A DNA stretch of 64,000 nt, taken from assembly GCF_027580225.2 (NCBI RefSeq), contig NC_073343.2:4346001-4410000 (forward strand), in the 5' to 3' direction. Both the position numbers and the translations under genes were made by a program. Positions 1 to 11,245 of the stretch are shown here, in pieces. The stretch is from Misgurnus anguillicaudatus (lineage: Eukaryota; Chordata; Actinopteri; Cypriniformes; Cobitidae). The notes below the pieces were generated by a model. The model was not told the origin of the DNA, did not search any database, and saw only the letters and a list, made by a program, of their open reading frames with translations. Numbering within the stretch: the stretch's first letter is position 1; every line of letters starts with the position of its first letter.

Positions 1-111
1 TGAAGTAATCGCTCTAAATGACCAAAAATATCTGTTACCGTATAAAATTTCTTCAAAACCCTTGAGATAAGAAAACATATAGCCTATGTATGTGAGAAAC
101 TACAGCAGCCA

Positions 112-222
112 AAAAGCTTGTAGCTCAGCTGTTACTAACAATGCCAAGGTCATGAGTTTAAATCCCATAATAAACTGTAAGTCACTTTGAATAAAAATGT
201 CTGCCAAATATCTAATGTAACC
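112..222 (+). repeat. tRNA-derived SINE (head plus tail)
   Basis: An A-box-like segment (TAGCTCAGCTG) and a B-box-like segment (GGTCATGAGTTTAAATCC) are followed by a tail matching the teleost SINE tail (GTAAGTCACTTTGAATAAAA, then GTCTGCCAAAT). Substitutions in both boxes suggest an old, inactive copy. Family naming is from memory. Confidence 0.7.
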
Positions 223-898
223 ATTGTACAGTAAGTGTAAATTACTGTAAGCTCCAATTGCAGTTTACAGTTCAGCGAACAAATCATATTTGGTCATTGG
301 AAAGGAATGCTCTGTATCAGCACAGGTTCAAGACAATGACTGACACTGACAATAAAATGACACTTTATATATAATATGTAATGCAAAACTGACTCGCAAC
401 AAGGCCTTTTACTTCCTAAACCGTGTCTGTATCTCCACAATGTGAATTATACAGCAAATAACTATGAGCTGGAAGACAAACTGTAATGAAGACACAAGGG
501 GACCAAGACTCCCACAATACCTCATTTCTAAACATACCGAAGGTTAATAGGTGGCATTGGGCACCATTCCTCTCTTGTTTGTAATGAAATAATGACCTGA
601 ATTTGATTAGCATACTGGTTCACACATAAGTAAAGTTGACACCACACGGGGTACGTTGCGGAAGGAGAAACTTCATTCCTTTTCCATGGGGTAACACCTC
701 AGGAATGAGGTGAAGAAGGACAGCCTGTTGTGCTGTTTTCAAGACGACACTTTCCATTTCCAAAGACAGCTGCGACCTGTCATTTTAAGTTGATGTGACC
801 TTGAAACTACAGTATGTTGGCATTTACCTCACCTCTAAGCTAAACTGCTCCCATTTCTTATTTATTTATAACTTAAATATGCAAATCATTTTTATGCA
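223..898. other. AT-rich stretch, nothing recognised
   Basis: I see no repeat termini, splice-framed ORF or low-complexity block. The short minus-strand frame near 416-613 has no recognisable motif and is taken as chance. Confidence 0.4.
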
Positions 899-920
899 TA
901 TATATATATATATATATATT
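899..920. repeat. (TA)n microsatellite
   Basis: About eleven TA units. Confidence 0.9.
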
Positions 921-1016
921 CATATATGGCTCTGTGGAATTCTTCATTGTGATCAACCACAGAATTCTGGAAAACAAATATGTTTAATGGACCATTGTCA
1001 CAGGCAATCAGATTTC

Positions 1017-1150
1017 TACATTTTTATGCATTTTTATCCAAAGCAACGTATGGTGCATTCGAAGTATACATTTTTATCAGTATGTGTGTTCCCTAGGATC
1101 GAACTCAAAATAATTGCACTGCTGTACCAGCTGAGCTACACTATTAGCTT
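1017..1150 (-). repeat. tRNA-derived SINE, reverse orientation
   Basis: Read on the minus strand, the A box (TAGCTCAGCTGGTACAGC) and B box (GAGTTCGATCC) precede TAGGGAACACACATACTG and a tail ending near the CTTTGGATAAAAATGCATAA motif. It is the same family as the copies at 112-222 and 20938-21072. Confidence 0.75.
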
Positions 1151-1869
1151 TCATTTCCATTAGTATATATAATATGTGTACAGTATTTAGCTGGCCATAC
1201 TTCATAAACAAAACCCTGAGAGAATGATACAAGACTATTTGTTTTTCATTTAGAGGGATTATGTATTTTTAATTGGTCATCTTGCAAGATAATCCTGGAC
1301 AGGGTAATCCTTTTCATGACATGAAATGGAGAGGAATTAAGGTACAATACAATAAAATGTCAATAAAACATGCTTAATTACAAACTATGCAAAGACTTGT
1401 AATAATATCCAATGGTAATTATCAGAGTAACAACAAAGCAATGTTTATTTATTTTTATTTTTTGCTAAACTCTACAATTTTGTAATCCATGTACACACAC
1501 AGCTTTCCACTACATTTTTTCAGTTTTGCAACAATTATTTACAAAAATCAAATCATTCATTATTTATAAAACCCACGGCTAAAGTGATGTGTGTAATAAG
1601 AAGAAGCATTTCCGAAAGAGTTTTAAACATGAGCAGGCCACTTAGAGGATAAAAGAGGAAAGCAGTGTTTGATACAAGCCTCCCAGGAAAGGAAAACACA
1701 ACCGTTTTTCAATATTTTACCATGTTCTTACCTTAACTTAGATTAATTAATACATACCTACCTGTTTTTAATTCGTGCACTTTTAATCTTTATACAGCGC
1801 TTCTTGAATGTGTTTAGCCTAGCCTGATTAATTCCTATGGCTCCAAACAAAAGTTTTATTTTGTGCCAC
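1151..1869. other. AT-rich stretch, nothing recognised
   Basis: Single-copy-looking AT-rich sequence up to the left edge of the Tc1 relic. No gene signal seen. Confidence 0.4.
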
Positions 1870-2862
1870 CATCCTAAGAAAGGTGAGAAATCAGCCCAGA
1901 ACTACACGGGAGGAGCTGGTCAATGACCTGAAATGAGCTGGAATCATCGTTTCCAAGGTTACTGTTGGTAATACACTAAGACGTCATGGTTTGAAATCAT
2001 GCATGGCACGGAACGTTCCCCTGCTTAAAACAGCACATGTCCAGGCCCATCTTAAGTTTGCCAATGACCATTTGGATGATCCAGAGGGGTCATGGGAGAA
2101 AGTAATTTGGTCAGATGAGACCAAAATAGAAAGTTTTGATCATAATTCCACTAAACGTGTTTGGAGGAAGAAGAATGATGAGTATCATCCCAAGAACACC
2201 ATCCCTACTCTGAAGCATAGGGGTGGTAGCATCATGCTTTGGGGGTGTTTTTCTGCACATGAGACAGGGCGACTGCACTGTATTACAGGTAAGGAGAGGA
2301 TGACCAGGGGCGTGTATTGCGAGATTTTGGGGAACAACCTCCTTCCCTCAGTTAGAGCATTGAAGATGGGTCGAGGCTGGGTCTTCCAACATGACAATGA
2401 CCCGAAGCACACAGCCAGGATAACCAAGGAGTGGGTCTGTAAGCATATCAAGGTTCTGGCGTGGCGTAGCCAGTCTCCAGACCTAAACCCAATAGAGAAT
2501 CTTTTTCTGTGTTTCTCAGCAACAGGCCAGAAACTTGACTGATCTAGAGAAGATCTGTGTGGAGGAGTGGGCCAAAATCCCTCCTGCAGTATGTGCAAAC
2601 CTGGTGAAAAACTACACGTTTGACCTCTGTAATTGCAAACAAAGGCTATTGTACCAAATATTAACATTGATTTTCTCAGGTGTTCAAATACTTATCTGCA
2701 GCTGTATCATACTAGTAAATAGTTACAAAAATCCTATATTGTGATTTCTGGATTTCTCACAGTGGACATGCATCTCCGATGACAATTTCAGACCCCTCCA
2801 TGATTTCTAAGTGGGAGAACTTGCAAAATAGCAGGGTGTTCAAATACTTATTTTCCTCACTA
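1870..2862 (+). pseudogene. Tc1/mariner (DD34E) transposase relic with 3' terminal repeat
   Basis: The protein cut and pasted a Tc1-type transposon at TA sites. The longest frame (1991-2542) carries WSDETK with Asp42, [10 protein letters not shown] with Asp135, and SPDLNPIEN with Glu169. Asp135 to Glu169 is exactly 34 residues, the Tc1 DD34E spacing. Upstream in the same frame there is only a remnant of the DNA-binding region, interrupted by an in-frame TGA at 1934-1936. After the catalytic Glu the frame breaks near 2505-2520, and the C-terminal part ([16 protein letters not shown]) continues in another frame at about 2520-2667. The right terminal repeat ends at 2834-2862 with GGTGTTCAAATACTTATTTT followed by CCTCACTA. 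The left terminal repeat and N-terminus are missing, so this is a dead, 5'-truncated copy. The minus-strand ORF at 2185-2667 is its antisense shadow. Confidence 0.95.
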
Positions 2863-2905
2863 TATATATATATATATATACATACATACATACATACATA
2901 CATAC

Positions 2906-2970
<65 letters not shown>
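2861..2970. repeat. Compound microsatellite (TA)n(CATA)n(GATA)n
   Basis: Twenty bases of TA, then about 27 of CATA, then about 63 of GATA, starting at the TA target of the Tc1 end. The TA run may have grown from the transposon target dinucleotide. Confidence 0.95.
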
Positions 2971-3163
2971 GTTCATATTAGTGCCTTAGAGGTTTATTGG
3001 TACCAAATAGAGCTTAGTACCTTAAAGATACTTATTAGTACTGTATCCCTCATGTGCATATTGGCACCAAATGTATGCATATCTGTACCTTATGGTTACC
3101 TTAATGGGTACTGCTCCAGTGACAGCTGGGGTATATATTTGTACCATTATTTTTCTAAGAGGA
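2971..3163. repeat. Small hAT-like MITE fragment
   Basis: Shares GTACTGCTCCAGTGACAGCT and a terminal TTTTTCTAAGAG-type end with the copy at 9121-9265. Repeated GTACC/GGTAC motifs run through both. Resemblance to a common fish MITE ending in CACTCTCAGAAAAA is from memory. Confidence 0.6.
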
Positions 3164-4048
3164 TAGAAAGATCACAATAATTCATTTCAATTCAAAACTT
3201 CAGGAAGAGTTGTAAAAGGGAAAGAACATCGAGAAAGTAACACAAAGCAACTTCACTGCTTGCACAGGTGGTGTAGTTTTCCTAAAATTATGACAATTTC
3301 AAATATTTTAGTATTGATTTGTCCCGTAATGATGCCAAACAGATGGTGAAAACAGAACAACCGAGTCCTCGGATTCAAAACACGCAAGGCGTGCTAAGAA
3401 GTCTAACAAGTGTAATTTTTTTCTTCTTGTTTCTTTAAGACAGCGACATGTGGTAGCGTGGCTATTATCACAAGGGTACCGCTGAATGAGAGTCTTAAAC
3501 GTTTCACTTCCTTTGAAAGGGGGGATCTATTTTTTGCCCATTAGCATTGGCATTAAAACTCATTATTTTCTGCGACTGTGCTAACCATCTCCTCCCACGT
3601 TAGACATCATTACTGTTATTACTCATATCATTGCTTTAAAGGACAGAGAGATGTCTTACTACTTAGCGACTGCTGGTGGGAAGAAAATATTCATGTTTTT
3701 TTCCCAGCGAGTTATTTATCTATTTTATGAAATTGGTATCATAATGGAAGTTATTGTATTGTTAGAGCGTAAATCTGGCACACAGTTTCTCAATACCACC
3801 GAGGCTCACCTGACCCACAGCTCGGAGATAGAAATTTTTATACTTACAAATCTCATATCATAATGAGCTACTATACTAATGCGGCATGTACAATTAATAA
3901 GATCTTCAACACCCCACCTCATACTGCACACCCACAGAATTTAGTTTAGTTTTCCAAAAGGTCTCCAAAGTTAAAAGAGCTTGTTTTTCAACTCTGTTTG
4001 ATTCTACACAAACTAAGAGAAAAAAATAACACAGAAAGAAATAGAGAA

Positions 4049-4051
<3 letters not shown>
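3164..4051. other. Single-copy-looking stretch, nothing recognised
   Basis: No repeat family or exon-like frame seen. The 70-codon frame at 3651-3863 has no motif and AT-biased codons. Confidence 0.4.
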
Positions 4052-4091
<40 letters not shown>

Positions 4092-4110
4092 AGAGAGATA
4101 GATAGAGAGA
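4052..4110. repeat. (GA)n microsatellite
   Basis: Purine tract of GA units with a few interruptions (AAAA, GATAGATA). It faces a CT tract 190 bp downstream. Confidence 0.95.
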
Positions 4111-4298
4111 GGGTGGCATCTGTGATCTCTAGTGACCCTTTCCTCACTCTCTCCTGCCAGGCCAGTCTTGGGATTGACACATCAGATGAAGATATGAAGT
4201 GGTGGGTGTGCGTGGAGGCGGGCCAGGCGCCCGGCGAGTCCCCGTGCTTCTCACTTGGTTAACACCTCACACAGAGCATGGAGCCAGGAATACACTAC

Positions 4299-4301
<3 letters not shown>

Positions 4302-4354
<53 letters not shown>
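4302..4354. repeat. (TC)n microsatellite
   Basis: About 26 uninterrupted TC units, complementary to the GA tract at 4052-4110. The intervening 190 bp includes a GC-rich patch near 4210-4245. Confidence 0.97.
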
Positions 4355-4362
<8 letters not shown>

Positions 4363-4575
4363 AACTTAAACAGTTGATTTGAACCTGCAGGGTCTTCTGT
4401 TCCTTACAGCCATCACTGATGGAGGTGGCTGATATTCTTTACTCAAAGTTGTAGAATAATGTAGAGTAACAGGGCTAGGAAGTAGTTTTCTGCTTTGTAC
4501 ATTGTCAATGTCAGATTTCATAGTGTGTTAACTTATGATGTGTTAACCTATAACCAAAATTGGAAAACTTATTTT

Positions 4576-5483
4576 TATATAAGAAGAGTTTGGTTCCAAA
4601 ACGCGATAGACGCAAAAAAATAAATAAATAAATGAGTGACCGCCAAAATCAGTATTGTATCAGGTCAGTATTAAACAGTAAATTCTTAATTTTACGCAAA
4701 ATCTAATATGCCCCGTGTTATTCAGTCATCTTTTCTTCCTTTTTCCCAAAACGCGATAAACGCCAGTCCTTCTCTGCAGAATGCAATAAATCCGCTCAAC
4801 AAATCACAGTGCACCATTCCACGCATTGTAAACAACAATGGCGGTGCTTTGAATACAAACAAAATCCTAGTTTTTTTCATCTTCTTTGTACTTCCTGATC
4901 AACAAACAAACGTAAACAAAATAATACTTTTGATGGCATTGATAAACGTAAGCCACTTGTGCGAATGAAAAATGCTGGCTGTTGCTTGTTCTTACACAAC
5001 AGCATCAAGCTTCTGTCATGCTAACACATTGACCCCAATGGATCTTATGAAAAACTTTCCATTATTTTACGCGAAGTCAATGAAAATCAAGCAGGACCAA
5101 AACATTTTACAGCTGATTGCTGTGAAAAATGTTAAGCGACGACGTCCCAAGTATAACCGCAGCAATGACAGTGTACTTAATATGAAAAAGTAAGTGTTTT
5201 GGTTAATGCTATTAATGTTTATTTTTTTAATCAGTGTATACTACTAGTCAACTAAATTAATATAACATGGCAAGGATGAATGCACATTTATATAGTGATT
5301 CAAGACAGATTTATAGCATTTGAGAAAAAAAACACTTATCATGGATTTATTGCATTTTGCAGAAAAAAGAATCAGTTTTTGCAAAAATTCTTGTCACATT
5401 CTTGGTAAAGAAAACAAATTTTTACCCAAATTAGTCAAAATGGATTTATGCGTTTTGGAACAAAATCTTTATATACACTGTGC
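4576..5483. mobile_element. Inverted-repeat DNA element R, partly deleted
   Basis: The left end (TTGGTTCCAAAACGCGATAGAC) is repeated inverted at the right end (TTATGCGTTTTGGAACAAAA). Subterminal CAAAACGCGATAAACGCC recurs inside. The outer edges lie in TATATAA/TTATATA, so the duplication is hard to define. The size (about 0.9 kb) and retained 5' ORFs suggest an internally deleted derivative of a coding element. Confidence 0.65.
4708..5193 (+). pseudogene. Remnant ORFs inside element R with splice-donor-like end
   Basis: Two frames (4708-4968 and 4972-5193) lie nearly end to end. The second begins MLAVACSYTT and ends in a basic stretch (KNVKRRRPKYNR). Its last codons run directly into AAAAAGTAAGTG, a close match to a vertebrate 5' splice site. 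I infer a leftover first coding exon of the parent transposase, or a captured host exon. I do not recognise the domain. The first frame has little to support it beyond being open. Confidence 0.35.
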
Positions 5484-6045
5484 ACTCCAAATGCAATGTG
5501 TTAAAACGATTACAGATTAATGTAATGTGAAATGGGACTGTGGACCAATGAGATTTCACTATGGGTGGGGCTCCATGTATCAATGCTACTTAAATAATGA
5601 ATAGTTACGACATACAGTTTGATGCAAGAGATAACATTTATTGTATCACATCCTTTTTAAAAGCAATATAGTTGCAGAACCTTACAGTACACAATTTAAG
5701 CAAAAACACATCGTGAGATAGAAATCAGTAACCTACTGTATGTTTACATACAATAAATGTGACATTTGTATAAGGAGTTCAGTGTGTGTTTAACCAATAC
5801 TGAGACTATTTCAATTAAGGATTCAAAGACGAATAAACATTTAGTAAAAAAAAGAAAACAAGAGCTCAAAGTCCTTAAAAATTGTAATTTATCTACTACA
5901 ATTAGAGTCATCACCAACCTGCAGCAAATCATTACACTATGCAATTAAAGCACCAACCAACCAATTAAAAACACTTTCAAAGCACAACAATGCTGTTATT
6001 ATTTAAACATTCTGATTGAAAGTTGTTCTGACCATAAGTACAGCC
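5484..6045. other. AT-rich stretch, nothing recognised
   Basis: No repeat termini identified. The two opposing short frames near 5744-5948 are shadows of each other. Confidence 0.4.
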
Positions 6046-6227
6046 TTAAAGGTGCCGTAGTAGTTTTTACCTATGCATTGATGAATAATAAGAGCTCTGT
6101 ACATGGTAATGACATAACATGAGCCTCAAGCGCAATTGTTTCCTCTTTCTTATGTAAACCTCATGCATGCAAAAAGCTCAATCTCAACATAACACCAACT
6201 GTGACCTTACAGTCTAGATGTACGTCC
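6046..6227. repeat. Element F, partial copy 1
   Basis: Starts TTAAAGGTGCCGTAG. The body (GATGAATAATAAGAGCTCTG, CATAACACC...ACTGTG) matches the inverted copy at 22560-22851. It ends just before element A1. Confidence 0.7.
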
Positions 6228-7110
6228 TTAAAGGATTAGTCAATTTTCTTAAAAAAATCCAGATAATCTACTCATCCCCATGTCACCCAAAATGTTGATG
6301 TCTTTCTTTGTTCAGTCGAGAAGAAACTACGTTCCCTGAGGAAAACATTCCAGGACTTCTCCCACTCCAATGGACCTCAATGGCCCCAACACTTAACAGT
6401 TTTAATGCAGTTTTAAACTGCAGCTTCAAAGGACTCTAAACGATCCCAAACGAGGCATAAGGGTCTTATCTAGCGAAACGATTGTCATTTTTGGCAAGAA
6501 AAAAAAGCACTTTTAAACCACAACTTCTTGTCTTCCTCTGGTCCTGTGACCTCACGCAATGCGTTATCATGTCAAGAGGTCATGGATGACGAATGAGAAG
6601 CTACGCCCCAGTGTTTACAAGTGTGGAGAAAGAGAACTGTTCTGACGTTGTTGTATGTGTAATGATACTAAATTATGTCTTTGTGTCAGTTTATTGTTTA
6701 AAATGGTCCGCAAATGTGCATTTTATATATGTAACATGTGATATTTGACGTCATTACGCAATTACGTGAGGTCGCGCTGGTGAGTCAGACAGCCGGAGGA
6801 AGAAAAGAAGTTGTGGTTTAAAAGTGCATATTTTTATTTTTATTGCCAAAAATGACAATCGTTTCGCTAGATAAGACCCTCATACCTCGTTTGGGATTGT
6901 TTAGAGTCCTTTGAAGCTGCGTTGAAACTGCATTAAAACTGTTAAGTGTTGGGGTCCATTAAAGTCCATTAAAATGAGACAAATCCTGGAATGTTTTTTT
7001 TTAAAAAACATAATTTCTTCTCGACTGAACAAAGAAACACAGTTTGGATGACATGGGGGTGAGTAAGTTATCTGGATTTATTTTTAAAAGAAAATTGACT
7101 AATCCTTTAA
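6228..7110. mobile_element. TTAA-flanked foldback element A, copy 1
   Basis: Left end TTAAAGGATTAGTCAATTTT and right end GAAAATTGACTAATCCTTTAA are inverted. Inversion extends about 330 bp inward on each side (for example ACGATTGTCATTTTTGGCAA against TTGCCAAAAATGACAATCGT), leaving a central loop of about 200 bp. TTAA sits at 6228-6231 and 7107-7110. No transposase is encoded. The loop contains TGACGTCA at 6746-6753. Other copies: 29041-29913, 33618-34186, 47826-48586. Confidence 0.9.
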
Positions 7111-8537
7111 AGCGTAACTAAACCCCTGGTCAGAGCCTGACTCCACCCACTGCAATATTTGAAAAATGCAAGAAAAGTGGGCAGATCCCAACGGAGATAG
7201 AGGGGACCAGAGCCATAGAGAAACAGAGTTGTGCCAACGGAAGTCCAGAAGCTCGGCCGTCACGTGATTCACGGAGACTTCAGTTAGTTCCTAGAAGCCC
7301 ATAGTGAGCCATTGAAATACAATGAGTTAAAGGCAAAGAGCTGTGATTTTTCTTAATTTATAGTCAAGAAACGCAATTTTTTTTTACAATATTTATATAT
7401 CACATCAAAATGTGAATGTAGTATTGTTATGTAGTTATATAAACAATGTTTTTGACTAATTAAATCCACCAATATAGGAACATTTGTATGGTCATCTGCT
7501 GGTATGTGGCTTGTTAACATGTATTACGCTGCCTTTAGCCACTTTAAAATGCATCACACTGTACTAATGTAAGTTTATAATGTTATGCTTGTTTATAATG
7601 TACAAAGTGAATGTGCTGTGAATGTAACTCATACTGGTTTAATTTATAAATATATTATTTAAAAATATAAATTTTTAAATATAAAATTTATTTTATTTTA
7701 TTTTATTTATTAACCAGCAAAACCACAGTGTTAAAAACATTCCACCCATACGTTGATGCATAAATATGCACTTTATACCACCATGACTTTATTTAGCCTC
7801 TCTAATTACACAATATTTACAATAATGGATGAATCTGCATTAAGAAAACGAAATTTACCAATACAAGGCTGTCCGTGGTTTGTTGTGTGTTGCTAAAGTT
7901 ATCCACAGCTTGTCCTAGCCTGACCCGTTTTCTACTAACACCCCCTAAATGTACTAATTAAATGAGAAATAATGCACTACAAACACACTGATGCATAAAG
8001 TCATTCGATTTACATGTATTGCTAACATACAATCTTATTTGTCAAGCGTATTAAGTCTTAAAACTTGTATTAAGTTCAACACATTCAATCTTTCTAATGC
8101 AACTCTATGGAGCTGACTGTGACTTCCGGGAACTTTGGAGAGACTCCGTGGTCCGCCATTGCTGTAAAAAAAAACGTTCCATTGGAGTGAATGGACTTGA
8201 CGTAACTCTATCCTTCTATGGCTCTGGAGGGGACGAACTGAGCTCGTACCAAGTGTGTGGTGAGATCGTAACAAGGGCGTGGTGAGTTTGAACCTGCTTA
8301 CGTCACGAGTTCTTTTTTGGACCCAACATCCAATATGAAAATTCAACTGCAGTAGCCACCGTTCAACCTGAAGATGGCAGCACTCAGACGTTTTTACACC
8401 ATATATATTGTAGTACTGAAACACTTTATATCCAAATGTCAAATAACTTACTAAAATCAATGAACAGCACTAATAAAGCCCCATTCTTACAGATCATTAA
8501 CTAAAAAAAGTTGGTTTAGGGTTTAGTTACTCTTTAA
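7107..8537. mobile_element. TTAA-flanked inverted-repeat element S
   Basis: Left end TTAAAGCGTAACTAAACCCC and right end GGGTTTAGTTACTCTTTAA form a terminal inverted repeat 1.4 kb apart. The left TTAA is the same four bases that end A1, and the right TTAA (8534-8537) is the one that begins E1. No long ORF. The frame at 8035-8460 on the minus strand has no motif. Confidence 0.8.
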
Positions 8538-8963
8538 CACTAAATTATACATTAAATTAAGTACAATGTTGTTACAATGCTAAAAACAAAGTTGTGACTG
8601 CTGAGTTAGTGCTATGCTAGCGTTTAGGCTGAAATTCTACTATTGACATTACAGTTACGTTTTACAGGTCCATACTAAAAAAACAAACTTACTACAGAGA
8701 AATGTCCATTAAAAATCTCCAAACAATTGTTTATTCCTCAAATGTTGTATCTTTTCTTATACAGGCTCAAACATGAGGTCTGTTTACACACACACTGAGC
8801 TAGTAAAGGAGCTGCTTTGTGAAACAGCCAATCAGAGCAGAGCTCAACATTATTATTCATGACCCTTTCCAATAAGATAATAATAGACCATTTTATTCTA
8901 AAGGCAAATCTTAGGGTTGTAAATTGAGATGTTAAACCATCTCTACATAATTTTTGCACTTAG
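8534..8963. repeat. TTAA-type element E, copy 1
   Basis: Nearly full-length match, in inverted orientation, to 22089-22525. Shared blocks include CAGGCTCAAACATGAGGTCTG, AGAGCAGAGCTCAA and GCTAACTCAGCAGT (as reverse complement). Edges sit at TTAA or a one-base variant. Confidence 0.75.
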
Positions 8964-9120
8964 TAAAACCACATACCTTCTATGTAGATATCAGATAACA
9001 ATTTAACCTATTATGTATAATGCATTCTTTGGCATCTTTAAGTATAAAATTATGAATGTAATTGCACACAGACACTTTGTTTTGTAGATAATTTCAGCCT
9101 CATGTGTTTCATCAAATTTG

Positions 9121-9265
9121 TTTTTTGGTTCACAGTACACTTAAAGTACCCTCTTGTGCCTAAAAGGTGCAAATTAGTACCTCAAAGGTAAACACTGGTA
9201 CCTTCCATACTGTTTAAAATGTTCCGTCCCAGTGACAACTTTTGTACCTTTTCTTCTGAGAGTGC
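9121..9265. repeat. Small hAT-like MITE fragment
   Basis: Second copy of the family at 2971-3163: GTACCTTCCATACTG, CCAGTGACAACTTTTGTACC and terminal TTTCTTCTGAGAGTG. Confidence 0.6.
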
Positions 9266-9792
9266 ATATTTGGTTCTCCAAAAAGTAGTCAAAGGTCCTA
9301 AATTATCCATTTATTTTTTACCTTGTTATAGCAGTAGAAACTTTCATCCACTACAAAGAGACTTTTGTGCAACATAAAGGTTATGTGGACGTTGAAGGTT
9401 CTTATTGGAACCACAGACTGACAAAGACCAATATTTGGAAACATTATTTTTTAGAAATGTATCTTAACGCCAACTTATCTAAAATATTACCACCCATCTA
9501 GCACTGCCTTGCAACAGTTTTTCCTGCAGGAAGCACACATCTAGTTGGTTTTATTTCATTATCATAAAAAAGCAGTGTAGACTATTACATAATCTCATGA
9601 AAGTGTCAAACCAGGCTGACCGGGATCTGGTTGCTCTTTGCAAATAAAGTTTTATGATTACCGAGGCAGTCTCAAAAGTCATTACCGGACTATAATGTCT
9701 TTTGTGGTCACTTCAGAATTGTGATTTTTTTAAAATTGCTCATGTCGTCATTGCTTTTCACATTTGTGCAAAAGTGATTTGTATATTTGCAG
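9266..9792. other. Single-copy stretch upstream of exon candidate
   Basis: No repeat recognised. It ends in TGATTTGTATATTTGCAG, a usable 3' splice site. Confidence 0.4.
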
Positions 9793-9911
9793 AAGGCCAC
9801 GTACCATTCACACTTCTTTCTCGCAGTCTCTCTCCTCCTCCACCTCAGCATCATCTTCATGGTGGTCTTCATCAATAACGTTATTCCTGTTCTGTTACTC
9901 ATCAACGCCAG
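9793..9911 (+). CDS. Candidate internal exon encoding a membrane segment
   Basis: A 119-bp block lies between TTTGCAG (acceptor, ending 9792) and CCAG|GTCTGT (donor at 9912). One frame is open throughout and continues into the downstream ORF. It encodes about 39 residues (39 codons plus two bases): KATYHSHFF, then a long hydrophobic stretch (FLAVSLLLHLSIIFMVVFI) and NNVIPVLLLINA, so one or two membrane passes. By my count 28 of 39 codons end in G or C (about 72%) in an AT-rich neighbourhood, with runs of CTC, ATC and GTC codons. This is typical of fish coding sequence. Cautions: the donor is not the strong GTAAGT type, a second acceptor exists at TTCTCGCAG (9829 region), and pyrimidine-rich DNA can mimic hydrophobic protein. 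I do not recognise the family, and no partner exon was identified. Confidence 0.4.
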
Positions 9912-11245
9912 GTCTGTTTTTTCTCTCTCCTGTTTACGTAATCAAGGAAATCACATAGACGCAGTGAGTTATGAGTCGTATAGAGATTAACAAACACAAA
10001 CTGCCTTTTGAACAGTGACCTATTGGCAGACTTTTGAAATCAGCACCAAACACATGAAACATCAGCACATTAAAGCACTCAGGTTAGGTAAACGATATAA
10101 TTCCGACTCTCCGCTTGGAATTATTTGCGCCGATCCTAGCAAAAACAAATAAATCCCATAAACCTCGCCGACACTTCCTATCGAAGCTGCCCCTACGGCA
10201 AGCAAAGCCACAGATGGACAGAGACTTTTCTCTTTCCCCGGGAGCACACTGCCCGCGGTTTCTCACGTTAAATTGGACTACTTAAAGTGTACTGCAATTC
10301 TGGCCAGGGAACAAACAGAGCTCTAGAGAGATCCCATACTGATTTAAGTCACCAGGGACTCTGGCAGGGATATTTTGTCTCTCATATCTATATACTATTA
10401 TGGCTTTTGCAGGAAAGGCACCATCTTGAGTGGGGATGTGAGATGAAACCAGATGGGGTCGATTCACACCACTCTGAGACAGCAAGGGTTCGGCAGGCAC
10501 CCTGCAGCCACTTCTCGTTATGTTTTGTCACCAATCAAGTGACTTTTTTTCCTTTTTCTCCTGCTCTGTGAGCGAGTTCTCGTGTTTAACGTCTACGGGT
10601 TTCCTGGCATCCGACTGTAAAAATAAAGTGAAATTTTTCCTGTTACGCATCCCACCGAAAGTGACATATAGACAGTGACGTGAATGAGATCGCCGCGTGT
10701 GGGGAGTAAAACTTGCATTAAAGACGCGTGTCACGAAACATTCTGGATGGCTGTTTTTGTACCATTTATTGGTGATTACTACAGTACATTCATACAGTAT
10801 TTAAATGCTCAGTTTTCTGTATGTTTAGACATTGGATTGCAAACATGCATTTAATAGTACTGTTATGTGACTTACCATGTTAGATGAAGTAGAAACATTA
10901 ATTATTAAATCAAATTTCTAACATTTGATATTAAAGCTGAATGGTCTTATTACTAAAAAATAACCAGAGATATCAACAGAAATATATAAAAACTAGTGGG
11001 TGTGTGTGTTTGTGAAAGTTTACTGTACTTCAGGAATTAGTTTGTTTTAAGTTAATATGTGACACAAACAATTCCCATATATGAATATTCTCTCATAATT
11101 TACTCACACCCATATGCCTTCCCAGATGTATATGAGTTTGTTTCTTAATTTGAGCACAAACTAATAATTTAATATTAAAATGCCATTATGATATCTTCTT
11201 TTAAATGTGGTCAACATGGCAAAGCTCTAGAAAGCACATCCATCC
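9912..11245. other. Single-copy island
   Basis: No repeat recognised. The part at 10060-10740 is less AT-rich and has mixed, complex sequence, so it is a candidate for conserved non-coding DNA. ORFs at 10062-10247, 10282-10500, 10287-10571 and 10528-10734 overlap on both strands without motifs and are taken as chance. Confidence 0.4.

Noticed and set aside
112..222. tRNA gene
   Set aside because: A and B boxes are degenerate, no cloverleaf or anticodon arm is apparent, and the sequence continues into a SINE tail. The same applies to 1017-1150, 18125-18231 and 20938-21072.
2185..2667. 160-codon minus-strand ORF
   Set aside because: Exact antisense of the Tc1 transposase relic.
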